DNA of 62,590 bases from Ruminococcus sp. (GTDB taxonomy: Bacteria > Bacillota > Clostridia > Oscillospirales > Ruminococcaceae). A program made the position numbers and the translations under genes. The DNA is taken from NCBI GenBank assembly GCA_021199305.1, contig JAJQIH010000004.1, positions 1 through 62,590 on the forward strand, read 5' to 3'. Every line of letters begins with the position of its first letter. Position 1 is the first letter of the stretch. Below the pieces are notes generated by a model. It searched no databases. It saw only the letters and a program-made list of their open reading frames with translations, and was not told where the DNA came from. Positions 7,957-16,353 of this stretch are shown one piece after another.

Positions 7957-9387
7957 ATGAAAAAGCTTAAAAGATTGCTTGCAGGCTCAATGGCAATTAT
8001 TATGACATTTGCGTTTGTTGGCTGTTCCGATTCGGAGGATACAGAGGATGCATCATCCGTTAAGGAAGAAACTGTAAAGGTTGTTTCAACCGACGATATT
8101 GAAGACATTCCAGATGGAGCTGAAACAGAGCTTCTCTATATGGGTGAGTCTGACCTTAACCCTACAAGCTCCAACGAAAAGAGCGTTGGACTTAACCTTT
8201 TTGAGGATAAGGGCGGCACTATTACATATTCAAGAGTTACCTCGTCGAACAAGTTTACAAAGCTCGGTGCTGCTGTAACATCAGGCAAGGACGTTCCTGA
8301 CCTTTTCGATTACGAATGGTTAGCATTCCCATGTCAGGTTGTACAGGGCTTCTATCAGCCGATAACCGACCTCGTTGATTTTGACGACGCTATGTGGGTA
8401 GACGTTAAGGAAACAGCTTCACAGTATCAATTAAATGGCGAGTATTATGTTGCGCCTATTTCCTATAACGCTTCATCAATGCTTTTCTACAACAGAGATT
8501 TCTTCACCGATTCAGGTCTTGACGACCCTGTTGATCTCTACTACGCTGGTGAGTGGGATATCGACGCTATGGAAGAGCTTATGAGCGAATGGTGCAAGGG
8601 TTCTACTGAAGATACCATAAGATACGGAATCAACGGTTATTTCGCTTTGCAGATTATCCAGCAGACAGGCGAAACAATGGTTACAACAGAGGACAATATA
8701 ACATTCACAAATAACCTTGACAGCGCTGCAATTGCAAAGGCTCAGGAAAGACTTTACAACTGGCAGAAGGACGGCTACGTTGAGCCAAACTGGATTGGCG
8801 GAGCATCCGATGCGTTTGAAAAGAACATTCTCTTCTACGCAATGGGCGACTGGGCAGCAACAGGTACAGCAGGTCCAGGAAGCTCAGACAACTGGGGAGT
8901 AGTACCTTTCCCAAGCGATCCTTCCTACGAAGGCGACAAGCCGATTACAACTTCTGATATGACAGCTTATATGTGGGTAAACGGCTCAGATAAGAGCGAG
9001 GCTGTAAAGACCTTCTATGAGTGCTACAGAGTAGCTGAAACTGATACTACTTATATCCAGAACACTAAGGACAAGTGGCTTGCTGATAATCCTTACTGGA
9101 CAGAAGAGGATTACGAGATCATCAGAACAGTTGCTGACCCTGACGAAAACTTTATGATTTTCGACCCGGCTTACGGCGTATCATCACTGATGGGTGACGA
9201 CTGGGGCGGATTCAGAACCGGTGTAAACCTGACAGGTTGGTTGTACACAGGCTGTACAAAGGCTGACGAAACCGATGGCGTTTCATACACATGGACACAG
9301 CTCAAAGAAACCTATTCAGGAACTGTTGACAGCGAGCTTGAATCTATAAACTCTCAGATTGAAAGCTTTATTGCATCAAACTCATAA
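7957..9387 (+). CDS. Extracellular solute-binding lipoprotein, paralog 2
   Basis: A 476-residue lipoprotein (lipobox FVGC, Cys23) with the same architecture as copy 1: an acidic tether, then a two-lobed sugar-binding fold with the markers SRVTSSNKFTKLGAAVTSGK, DLYYAGEWDIDAMEELM, RYGINGYFA and FYECYRVAE. Residues 30-60 (KEETVKVVSTDDIEDIPDG) are nearly identical to copy 1, which points to recent duplication or gene conversion. The strong RBS AAGGAGG and C-ending codons suggest high expression. It has its own promoter and terminator, so it is not an operon partner of copy 1. Confidence 0.85.
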   Translation: MKKLKRLLAGSMAIIMTFAFVGCSDSEDTEDASSVKEETVKVVSTDDIEDIPDGAETELLYMGESDLNPTSSNEKSVGLNLFEDKGGTITYSRVTSSNKFTKLGAAVTSGKDVPDLFDYEWLAFPCQVVQGFYQPITDLVDFDDAMWVDVKETASQYQLNGEYYVAPISYNASSMLFYNRDFFTDSGLDDPVDLYYAGEWDIDAMEELMSEWCKGSTEDTIRYGINGYFALQIIQQTGETMVTTEDNITFTNNLDSAAIAKAQERLYNWQKDGYVEPNWIGGASDAFEKNILFYAMGDWAATGTAGPGSSDNWGVVPFPSDPSYEGDKPITTSDMTAYMWVNGSDKSEAVKTFYECYRVAETDTTYIQNTKDKWLADNPYWTEEDYEIIRTVADPDENFMIFDPAYGVSSLMGDDWGGFRTGVNLTGWLYTGCTKADETDGVSYTWTQLKETYSGTVDSELESINSQIESFIASNS

Positions 9388-9412
9388 TTTACCGAACAAA
9401 ATAAGTTAATTT

Positions 9413-9446
9413 GGCGTCCGCACATATTTTGTGCGGACGCTTATTT
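9413..9446 (+). terminator. Terminator after solute-binding paralog 2
   Basis: A 10-bp GC-rich stem GCGTCCGCAC/GTGCGGACGC with loop ATATTTT is followed by TTATTT. Confidence 0.85.
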
Positions 9447-9547
9447 GCGCCCTGTTAAGTATCCTTAAAAATCTCCTTGCAAGCATTGTCATTTTATGTA
9501 AAATTCGGGAGTAGTTTTCGTCAATATAGATAATAATTTTCTGAAAT

Positions 9548-9566
9548 TTTGTGCATTTTGCACAAA
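9548..9566 (+). promoter_or_regulatory. Palindromic operator upstream of solute-binding paralog 3
   Basis: TTTGTGCA TTT TGCACAAA is a perfect 8-bp inverted repeat centred about 71 bp before the predicted transcription start, an activator-like position. A related palindrome (TTTGTGA/TCACAAA) precedes paralog 4. Confidence 0.55.
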
Positions 9567-9592
9567 GATGATTTGCGTTGTATCAGCGTTTG

Positions 9593-9621
9593 TTGACATT
9601 CTTTCGTCAAAGCTTTATAAT
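9593..9621 (+). promoter_or_regulatory. Promoter of solute-binding paralog 3
   Basis: The consensus -35 TTGACA (9593-9598), a 17-bp spacer and -10 TATAAT (9616-9621) make this one of the strongest promoters in the window. AAAGGAGGA precedes the ATG. Confidence 0.85.
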
Positions 9622-9654
9622 AAAGACACAAGTTTTTAAAAAAGGAGGATTCAC

Positions 9655-11097
9655 ATGAAAAATCTTAAGAGATTGTTCGCTGGCTGTATGGCTGTAGCAA
9701 TGGTATTTGCGTTTACAGCTTGTGACGATTCGAGTGACGATTCTTCATCCAAGGAAAATACAGTTAAGGTAGCTGAGGCTGAGGATATTTCCGATATCCC
9801 TGATGGTGCTGAAACTGAGCTTATCTACATGGGTGTTGGAGATTTGAACCCGACCGGCGACAATGAAAAGAGCGTTGGACTTACCCTGTTTGAGCAAAAG
9901 GGCGGAACAATTACATATTCAAGAGTTACTTCATCTAACCAGTATACAAAGCTTGGTGCTGCTGTAACTGCTGGTAAGGATGTTCCTGACCTGTTCAACT
10001 ACACAGCATTGGCAGTTCCTTCACAGGTTATTCAGGGCTTCTATCAGCCGCTTGATGACATCATCGACTTTGACGATGCAATGTGGGTAGGAATCAAGGA
10101 TACAGCTGATCAGTTTACTGTAAACGGCGAGCACTATGTTGTACCGTTCAGCTACAAGCCGCTTTCGCTTCTTTTCTATGACAGAACAGTTATCACAGAA
10201 AACGGACTTGACGATCCACAGGACCTCTATTATGCAGGTGAGTGGGATTACGACGCAATGGACGACCTTATGAGCGAATATGTTGCTGCTGCTTCAGGCG
10301 ATGAAATCAGATATGGTATCAACGGATACTATGCTCCTTCATACGTTCAGCAGACAGGCGAAACAATCGTAACAACAGAGGACGGCATTACTTACGAGTC
10401 AAACCTCGACAGTGCAAAGATTGCATCTGCAGAGGAAAGACTTTCCAACTGGCTCAAGGAAGGCTATGTATACGAGAGCTGGATCGGCGAAGCTTCAGAA
10501 GCGTTTGAAACAAACTGTTTGTTCTACGCAATGGGCGAGTGGGCAGCTATCGATACTCACACTCCATCAGCTGACGACGACTGGGGCGTAGTTCCGTTCC
10601 CAAGCGATCCATCATACGAAGGCGACCTTCCAATTTCATCTGCTAGTATGTCAGATGACTCAGTTCTTTGGGTAAATGGTTCTGAAAAGGCAGAAACTGT
10701 TAAGGTATTCTATGAGTGCTACAGAGTTGCACAGACAGACCCGGATTATCAGCAGAACGAGAAGGACAAGTGGTTGGAGAACAACCCATACTGGGGCGAA
10801 GAAGCTTATGACATCATCAGCGATGTTTCAGACCCAGAAACTCACCTTATGATTTTTGACCCATCATACGGTGTATCATCACTTATGGGTGATGACAACA
10901 GCGGATTTATGAGCGGCGTTTCTTTGACAAACTGGATCTATAAGTCAACTTCATCAGCTGACGAGCAGGGCGAAACCTACACATGGACTCAGACCAAGGA
11001 AAAATACGCAAACACTGTTGAAAGTGAAGTTGCTTCACTTAACGAATCTATCCAGGCATTCATCACTAATGGTACAACTGTAGCAGCAGAGGAATAA
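9655..11097 (+). CDS. Extracellular solute-binding lipoprotein, paralog 3
   Basis: A 480-residue lipoprotein with lipobox FTAC (Cys23). It carries the family blocks SRVTSSNQYTKLGAAVTAGK, DLYYAGEWDYDAMDDLM, RYGINGYYAPSYVQQTGET and FYECYRVAQTDPDYQQN. A consensus promoter, a strong RBS and strongly biased codons imply this is a highly expressed copy. Its C-terminus ends in a short extension not found in the others. No transporter membrane genes follow; the next gene is a convergent Fic protein. Confidence 0.85.
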   Translation: MKNLKRLFAGCMAVAMVFAFTACDDSSDDSSSKENTVKVAEAEDISDIPDGAETELIYMGVGDLNPTGDNEKSVGLTLFEQKGGTITYSRVTSSNQYTKLGAAVTAGKDVPDLFNYTALAVPSQVIQGFYQPLDDIIDFDDAMWVGIKDTADQFTVNGEHYVVPFSYKPLSLLFYDRTVITENGLDDPQDLYYAGEWDYDAMDDLMSEYVAAASGDEIRYGINGYYAPSYVQQTGETIVTTEDGITYESNLDSAKIASAEERLSNWLKEGYVYESWIGEASEAFETNCLFYAMGEWAAIDTHTPSADDDWGVVPFPSDPSYEGDLPISSASMSDDSVLWVNGSEKAETVKVFYECYRVAQTDPDYQQNEKDKWLENNPYWGEEAYDIISDVSDPETHLMIFDPSYGVSSLMGDDNSGFMSGVSLTNWIYKSTSSADEQGETYTWTQTKEKYANTVESEVASLNESIQAFITNGTTVAAEE

Positions 11098-11125
11098 TCT
11101 GAATAGAATTTAAAATCAGTTAAAA

Positions 11126-11164
11126 TTAACCCACCCCGTGCTAAATGCAGGGGGTGGGTTTTTG
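11126..11164. terminator. Bidirectional terminator between paralog 3 and the Fic gene
   Basis: AACCCACCCC pairs with GGGGTGGGTT. The plus strand runs into TTTTT; the minus-strand side is less T-rich. Confidence 0.8.
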
Positions 11165-11179
11165 CTTGCTTAAAAAGCA

Positions 11180-12067
11180 TCACAGAATTTTTAAAAACAT
11201 ATCAAGTCTTTCGTTTATATATTTTGCAAAGAGCTTTTCCATCGCAGAAAGATTATGTTTTGTGTGATACTCGTCGAAAGCATTATAATATGCTACTCTG
11301 TCTGTGAATTTAATGTCAATAGGCGGGTAGCCTTCTTTCATAAGCTCCAGGTTAATCAGCAGCCTTCCAGTTCTGCCATTTCCGTCAATGAACGGGTGAA
11401 TCCCTTCAAATTCAATGTGAAAACGAGCGAGCTTTGTTACTAAATTTTCTTCGCTTGCATTGAAGTCTGAAATTAACTGCTCCATTTTTTGCTGAATCAA
11501 ATAAGGCTCCACAGGCTCATGATGTGCGCCCATTATGCGAACGGGAACCCTACGATAAACACCTCGGTCTTCCTTTTTGTCGGCAAGAACGAGATAGTGA
11601 ATTTGTTTTATTACTCTCTCGCTTATTGGAACATTTTCTTTTACCAGTTCGCTCACAAACTCAAATGCTTCCTTGTGTCCTACAGCCTCCAAATGGTCTT
11701 TTAACGGCTTTTCACCAATAGTCAGTCCTTGTAAAACGTAATCAGTTTCCCTGAGAGTGAGCGTGTTACCCTCGATTGCGTTAGAATTGTAGGTATATTC
11801 AACGATAAACTCTTCGTTAAGTCGTGCCAGTTCGCCTTCAGTTAATGGGCGCTTGCTGCCTAGCTCGGCTTTCTTTTTGTAAATTTGCGAAAGCATACTT
11901 TCTATAGATTTGTAGCGACCGTCAGCAGGCTTTTTAGCATCAGCAGGAATTTTCCAGCTGTTGCCTTGCTTGAAAGCACCAGCAATTTTGCCCTGAGCGC
12001 AAAGGCTACGTATTCTTCTGTCTGAAATGCCCCATTTTTCAGCAGCTTCATTTACTGACATATTCAT
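11180..12067 (-). CDS. Fic-domain protein with N-terminal DNA-binding domain
   Basis: Fic enzymes usually transfer AMP from ATP to a target hydroxyl. Starting at the ATG at 12067, which has RBS GGAGG 8 nt upstream, the protein is 295 residues. Residues 1-50 form a MerR/excisionase-like helix-turn-helix. The segment SNAIEGN (about residue 90) matches the inhibitory helix motif (S/T)xxxE(G/N). The catalytic loop HPFIDGNGRTGR (about residues 225-236) matches HxFx(D/E)GNGRxxR fully, so the protein is probably active but self-inhibited. Three operator-like repeats sit on its promoter, suggesting autoregulation by its own helix-turn-helix. The longer upstream ATG at 12157 is rejected because it would lie upstream of the promoter. 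Confidence 0.9.
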   Translation of the reverse strand: MNMSVNEAAEKWGISDRRIRSLCAQGKIAGAFKQGNSWKIPADAKKPADGRYKSIESMLSQIYKKKAELGSKRPLTEGELARLNEEFIVEYTYNSNAIEGNTLTLRETDYVLQGLTIGEKPLKDHLEAVGHKEAFEFVSELVKENVPISERVIKQIHYLVLADKKEDRGVYRRVPVRIMGAHHEPVEPYLIQQKMEQLISDFNASEENLVTKLARFHIEFEGIHPFIDGNGRTGRLLINLELMKEGYPPIDIKFTDRVAYYNAFDEYHTKHNLSAMEKLFAKYINERLDMFLKIL

Positions 12068-12092
12068 TGTGCATTCCTCCAATCTCGTATTT

Positions 12093-12159
12093 AGTATACC
12101 ATATATTCGGAACAATATCAACACTTCCGGAACAATATTTTGCTCTCTTCGGAACAATA
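12093..12159 (-). promoter_or_regulatory. Fic promoter with three direct operator repeats
   Basis: On the minus strand -35 TTGATA (12116-12121), a 17-bp spacer and -10 TATACT (12093-12098). The sequence TATTGTTCC(G)GAA occurs three times in direct orientation, at 12106-12117 (in the spacer and touching the -35), 12125-12137 and 12148-12159. The repeats are 20 and 22 bp apart, about two helical turns, so a bound protein would sit on one face and block polymerase. Confidence 0.75.
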
Positions 12160-12178
12160 CAATTTATTTTTCCCCATC

Positions 12179-12217
12179 AAAAAACTCCCCTCATCAGATT
12201 TTACTGACAAGGGGAGT
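12179..12217 (-). terminator. Terminator of the arylsulfotransferase gene
   Basis: On the minus strand ACTCCCC pairs with GGGGAGT and is followed by TTTTTT. Confidence 0.8.
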
Positions 12218-12237
12218 AATCGTTATTTCAGAAGCTT

Positions 12238-13890
12238 TTACTTAAACCAGAAGCCTGAGTAGTCGTACTTAAACGCTCTGTACCACCATTGATCGCCCGA
12301 GCCGTTTAAAGACTGTATAAGTTCACCGTCGCTGTCGTATTCCGCCGCCGTGAAGGCAAAGCCGCTGTCTGTGAGAATATTTCCGTTATCCAGAAGCTGA
12401 ACCGAGCTTACATAAGCCGAGTAAGCTACCGGCAGGGAATAGCTAAGTTCAAAAGTACCCTCGTTTTCATCAACCAGATAGATGTAGAAGTACGACTCGG
12501 CGTCGTCCTCTTCAACCTTTGAGTATGTTCCATAGTAGTTGTCGTCCTCGTCGTAATCGTAGCCACGACTGGTGCAGGTTGTAAAGTTGTTGTTAAACAT
12601 ATACAGATAATACTGACCGTCCTCAAGACTTTCGTCCTCGACAACCTCTACGCAATGCTGACCTGCCTGAAGCGAAAATTCGCCAACCTGCTCAAGCAGA
12701 AGATCCTCATATCCTGTTCCTTCCCAGAAATTATCCGAGCCGATTGTCCACTCTACCGTTGGATTGTCGTAAATGTTGTCAACCCGCATAATTGTTGAAG
12801 TTTCACGAGCGCTTAGTATAAGCGAATCGTTGTCAACAAGCGAAAGGGTATTGAGGTGCATCCAGTCAAGAGTATCGTCGTCAGGGTATTCAAGCGTATC
12901 GAGGTAATCGCCGAACAGATCCCGCAGGTCGATAATTTCGGAAACCTCTCCCGACTCAAGGTCAAGACTTAAAACCCTGTCCTCTTCCGTTTTGGCGTCA
13001 TATTCTGTGCCTAAAAGAAGTACGTTTCCGTCCGTCCCGAAGATGTAATCGTGGTGAAGTCTGTAGTCGCCGAGGTCGTAAATTTCTGCAAGGCGACCTG
13101 TTGCATCCATTCCGACAAAATACTTAGCTGAAGCCGAATAGTACATAATTCCGTCTTTGAAAATAAGTCTGTGCGCTCTGTAGCTCATTACAGGAATTTC
13201 TGCTCTGCAGACGCCGTCGTTGTCGTAGATATAAATATATCTGTAAGATGCATCCTCGTCCTCGCCTTCGTCCATATCCTGGTCGTTTCCGAGAATCGTA
13301 TATAATCCGTCGCTTACCTCCTGAGTGCTGGTGCCCTCGGTTATATCAAGCTTTATATACTCGTCCTGATTCTGAATCTCAGGCGCTGTATATGTCCACT
13401 GAGTGCTTTCGGTGTTGCCTTCTTCATCGGTAGCCGTCAGCGTTACAGAATTTTCCGTTCCGCCAACTAATCCTATAAGCTGATACTCGTGCTCGGTTGT
13501 ATATCCTCCCGAGGTTGTATAGCTGAAATCGCTGTAGCCGTCCGCTGAAATCGTGTATGAGATTTCAACAGCTTCATCTGTGTTAAAATAGACGTAAAGG
13601 CTTGTTGTGTTTGTACGATAAGGATTTGCAATTATAAGAGGGGAGTCGAACGTGTACTCCGAGCTTTTAAGCTCCTCAATCTGATTGTAAATATCCTCCT
13701 GAAAATCAGTCGTATAAATAGTCTTTACATTCGTTTCGTCGCTAAGCGTCATAATGCCTTCACTTTCTGCCAGGCTTGCAGCACTTTGCGAAGCGCTTTC
13801 CTCTTCTTCGTCAGACGAACAGCCGCCCATCAAAAGAACGCTTGCCCCCAGAACCAGAAGCAATGGTCTTTTAAGTTTATTTGCTTTCAT
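12238..13890 (-). CDS. Lipoprotein arylsulfate sulfotransferase (ASST family)
   Basis: ASST enzymes move sulfate from one phenol ester to another without PAPS. The 550-residue protein starts with a signal peptide and lipobox LMGGC, so it is lipid-anchored outside the cell. After an N-terminal beta domain (about 90-190) comes a propeller-like region with the ASST markers LHHDYIFGTDGNVLLLG, DWMHLNTLSLVDNDSLILSARETSTIMRVD, VEWTIGSDNFW and AGQHCVEV; the histidines in these motifs correspond to the substrate-pocket and catalytic positions in E. coli AssT. No DsbA/DsbL-type partner is adjacent. The substrate is unknown; gut phenols, drugs or bile derivatives are guesses. Confidence 0.85.
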   Translation of the reverse strand: MKANKLKRPLLLVLGASVLLMGGCSSDEEEESASQSAASLAESEGIMTLSDETNVKTIYTTDFQEDIYNQIEELKSSEYTFDSPLIIANPYRTNTTSLYVYFNTDEAVEISYTISADGYSDFSYTTSGGYTTEHEYQLIGLVGGTENSVTLTATDEEGNTESTQWTYTAPEIQNQDEYIKLDITEGTSTQEVSDGLYTILGNDQDMDEGEDEDASYRYIYIYDNDGVCRAEIPVMSYRAHRLIFKDGIMYYSASAKYFVGMDATGRLAEIYDLGDYRLHHDYIFGTDGNVLLLGTEYDAKTEEDRVLSLDLESGEVSEIIDLRDLFGDYLDTLEYPDDDTLDWMHLNTLSLVDNDSLILSARETSTIMRVDNIYDNPTVEWTIGSDNFWEGTGYEDLLLEQVGEFSLQAGQHCVEVVEDESLEDGQYYLYMFNNNFTTCTSRGYDYDEDDNYYGTYSKVEEDDAESYFYIYLVDENEGTFELSYSLPVAYSAYVSSVQLLDNGNILTDSGFAFTAAEYDSDGELIQSLNGSGDQWWYRAFKYDYSGFWFK

Positions 13891-13916
13891 AGCTCTTCCT
13901 TCTTTCTATAAAAATA

Positions 13917-13949
13917 ATAGAGGCAAGACAAAAAAGTCTGCCCCTATTG
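13917..13949 (-). terminator. Terminator-like hairpin before the arylsulfotransferase gene
   Basis: On the minus strand AATAGGGGCAGAC pairs with GTCTTGCCTCTATT around a TTTTTT loop, followed by ATTATTTTTA. It may end the lysR transcript or attenuate readthrough into the arylsulfotransferase gene, whose start is only about 27 nt further on. Confidence 0.6.
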
Positions 13950-14045
13950 TTGAATAATTTATGCTTCCTGTGTGCTTTATTTGTGAAATATTTGAGAAAA
14001 TCTGCAAAAAAATTCACGCAGAAAATAGGAAAAAGCGAGCTGATT

Positions 14046-14108
14046 CGCCAACCATCGGAAAAATTTCCCGCCAATCGTCGGAAAAATATTTCGCCAATCG
14101 TCGGAAAA
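14046..14108. repeat. Three 23-bp tandem repeats
   Basis: CGCCAA(C/T)C(A/G)TCGGAAAA recurs at 14046, 14069 and 14092 with an exact 23-bp period. It lies in the 3' untranslated region of lysR, upstream of the arylsulfotransferase gene. Three copies with so short a period is not a CRISPR. Confidence 0.8.
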
Positions 14109-14126
14109 GTTCAAAAAGCCAATAAT

Positions 14127-15017
14127 TTACATTTTATTTTTCACCTCTCCCCGTATCCTCTCCAGATAAAGACTGGCGGCACGGGATAGTACCTGATACT
14201 TTTTCCAAACCAAATAAAGTTCTGATTGCCATGCAGGCTCAAGCGGACGAAAACACAAGCCGCTGGAGCCTGCTGTGTTTATAAGCTTGTCAAGTCCTAT
14301 CACATAGCCGAAGCCTTCCTTTACGAATTGAGAAGCATTGTAAATAAGATCATACTTCATTACTATGTTAAGCTCAGCTTCGCTTTTCTTTAGCCATTGA
14401 AATAGCTCGCTGTGCTTTGAGGCCTGATGCGAAACGATAAGCGGCTTGTCGTATAAATCCTCTGCATGAATTGCTTTCTTTTCTGCAAGCGGACAATCAT
14501 CACGCATAAGAACTCCCCACCTGTCCTTTTGCGGCAAGCGAATGTAGTTGTATTTTTCAAAGCTTGTGGGAAGTGCAACAAAAAGACCAAAGTCAATCAG
14601 TCCTTTGTCGAGCTTTTCTGAAACCCGATCAGCATCTCCGCTGAACATATGATAATGAATATGCGGATACTCTTTCTTTAGCTCGCAGGCAATTTTCGCA
14701 AGAAAAGAAACTGCGTCTGATTCGCCGCCGCCAATGTATATGTCTCCGGTTATGTCATAGTCGGAAGTCATAATTTCGCTTTTCGTTTTTTGCATTAAAT
14801 CAATTAGCTGCTGCGCTCGCTGTCTGAGAAGAATACCGTCCTCCGTCAGCGTTACTTTTTTACTTCCTCGAATTAAAAGCTGCTTGCCAAGCTCGTCCTC
14901 TAAATCCTTCAGTTGCCTTGAAAGGGGCGGCTGAGTCATGTGCAGCGACTGAGCGGCTTTTGTTATGCTTTCCTCCTGCGCAACTGCTAAAAAATATTGT
15001 AGCACTCTTATATCCAT
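14127..15017 (-). CDS. LysR-family transcriptional regulator
   Basis: A 296-residue regulator of usual LysR length. The winged helix-turn-helix is at residues 1-60 (ESITKAAQSLHMTQPPLSRQLKDLEDELG), followed by a linker helix and the effector-binding domain (about 90-290). It is divergent from an alcohol dehydrogenase/acetyltransferase pair. The shared 163-bp region contains a T-N11-A type palindrome that overlaps this gene's own -35 and lies near -66 of the dehydrogenase promoter. That is the classical LysR layout: self-repression plus effector-dependent activation of the divergent operon. The effector is unknown. Confidence 0.92.
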   Translation of the reverse strand: MDIRVLQYFLAVAQEESITKAAQSLHMTQPPLSRQLKDLEDELGKQLLIRGSKKVTLTEDGILLRQRAQQLIDLMQKTKSEIMTSDYDITGDIYIGGGESDAVSFLAKIACELKKEYPHIHYHMFSGDADRVSEKLDKGLIDFGLFVALPTSFEKYNYIRLPQKDRWGVLMRDDCPLAEKKAIHAEDLYDKPLIVSHQASKHSELFQWLKKSEAELNIVMKYDLIYNASQFVKEGFGYVIGLDKLINTAGSSGLCFRPLEPAWQSELYLVWKKYQVLSRAASLYLERIRGEVKNKM

Positions 15018-15050
15018 TTTTGCACCTCACTAAAATAATTTGCCTGATTT

Positions 15051-15135
15051 ATTGTACCACACATTTCCATACCTTTCAAGTATGGAAACTGATATTTTAT
15101 ATGTATTTGATATTTTATAAGCTACCGAGTATAAT
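15051..15135. promoter_or_regulatory. Divergent lysR/adh promoters with a LysR operator
   Basis: Plus strand: -35 TTGATA (15107-15112), 17 bp, -10 TATAAT (15130-15135), driving the dehydrogenase. Minus strand: -35 TTGAAA (15074-15079), 17 bp, -10 TACAAT (15051-15056), driving lysR. Between them, arms TTTCCATAC (15064-15072) and GTATGGAAA (15080-15088) form a perfect 9-bp inverted repeat with a 7-nt gap, containing ATAC-N7-GTAT. The lysR -35 sits across this gap. Confidence 0.85.
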
Positions 15136-15180
15136 ATACTCAAGGGACAAAACTATGTAAATTCATAAGGAGGACTATTT

Positions 15181-16353
15181 ATGAACGATTTTATTTTTCA
15201 CAACCCTGATAAGGTCTATTTTGGCAAGGATATAATGAAAAACCTGCCGACTGAGCTTCTGAGCATTGGTAAAAAGGTATTGCTTGTTTACGGCGGCGGT
15301 TCAATCAGGAAAAACGGCCTTTACGACGAGATTATTTCTCTTGCGAAGTCCGCCGATATAGAGCTTTGCGAGCTTTCTGGAGTTGAACCGAATCCACGTC
15401 ACACAACGGTAAACAAGGGCGCCGCAATTTGTAAAGAGAAGGGGATTGATGTTATTCTCGCCGCTGGAGGTGGTTCTACTATCGACTGCGCAAAGGGAAT
15501 TGCTGCCGCTGCTCTTACTGATGACGGCGATGTCTGGAAACTTGTCTCAAACGGTGTATGGGTAACTGAGGCTTTGCCGATTGTCGCAATTTTAACAAAC
15601 GCAGCAACAGGCTCCGAAATGGACGCATGGGCGGTAATTTCAAATATGGATACCAACGAAAAAATCGGGCTTGGCGGTTCGGCGCTTATTCCGAAAGCTG
15701 CCTTTGAAAATCCTGAGTACAGCTTTTCACTTCCTGCTTATCAGACCGCTTGCGGCGCATTTGATATATTTAACCACGTGCTTGACAACTATTATTTTGC
15801 AGGCGACGCCACATTTGATATGCTGCTTGAAATGCAGGAAGCTGTAATGCGAACTGTTGTTAAATGGGCGCCAATAGCTATGAGCGAGCCTGAAAACTAT
15901 GAAGCAAGAGCAAATCTTATGTGGGCGTCTTCAATGGCACTTAATACTGTCCTTGACGGCGGAACTGTTCACGACTGCGCTTGCCATATGATGGAGCATG
16001 AGCTTTCTGCGTATTATGATATAACCCACGGACACGGACTTGCGATTTTAACCCCACGTTGGCTTTCTTATATTTTAAACGAAGAAACTGCTCCTGCAAT
16101 ATATCGCTTTGGAAAGGTTGTTTTCGGCGTTTCTGACGGCTATTCTCCAATAGACGGTGCAAAAGCGGCAATTGAAGCTGTTTCAAAATTCTGTTTTGAA
16201 ACGCTTGGACTGAAGCCAACGCTTTCTGATTTATCAATTGACAGCAAAAACTTTAAGGCAATGGCTGATCACGCTTGCAGGGGCGGCGGTATTAACGGAA
16301 TTGGTAAGCTTAACAGCTGCGACGTCGAAAAAATTTACGAAATGTGTCTGTGA
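15181..16353 (+). CDS. Iron-containing alcohol dehydrogenase (butanol dehydrogenase type)
   Basis: A group III, Fe- or Zn-dependent NAD(P)H alcohol dehydrogenase. The 390 residues start [16 protein letters not shown] as in YqdH/BdhA proteins. The glycine-rich dinucleotide site is [11 protein letters not shown] (about 38-48), then [15 protein letters not shown] (about 97-111), and metal-ligand histidines lie in [28 protein letters not shown] (about 264-285). It probably reduces short aldehydes or oxidises alcohols in fermentation. RBS AAGGAGG. It is the first gene of a two-gene operon controlled by the divergent LysR protein. Confidence 0.9.
   Translation: MNDFIFHNPDKVYFGKDIMKNLPTELLSIGKKVLLVYGGGSIRKNGLYDEIISLAKSADIELCELSGVEPNPRHTTVNKGAAICKEKGIDVILAAGGGSTIDCAKGIAAAALTDDGDVWKLVSNGVWVTEALPIVAILTNAATGSEMDAWAVISNMDTNEKIGLGGSALIPKAAFENPEYSFSLPAYQTACGAFDIFNHVLDNYYFAGDATFDMLLEMQEAVMRTVVKWAPIAMSEPENYEARANLMWASSMALNTVLDGGTVHDCACHMMEHELSAYYDITHGHGLAILTPRWLSYILNEETAPAIYRFGKVVFGVSDGYSPIDGAKAAIEAVSKFCFETLGLKPTLSDLSIDSKNFKAMADHACRGGGINGIGKLNSCDVEKIYEMCL

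Noticed and set aside
13947-14189. 80-codon plus-strand ORF between the arylsulfotransferase and lysR genes
   Set aside because: It translates the 23-bp repeats and part of lysR antisense, without an RBS.
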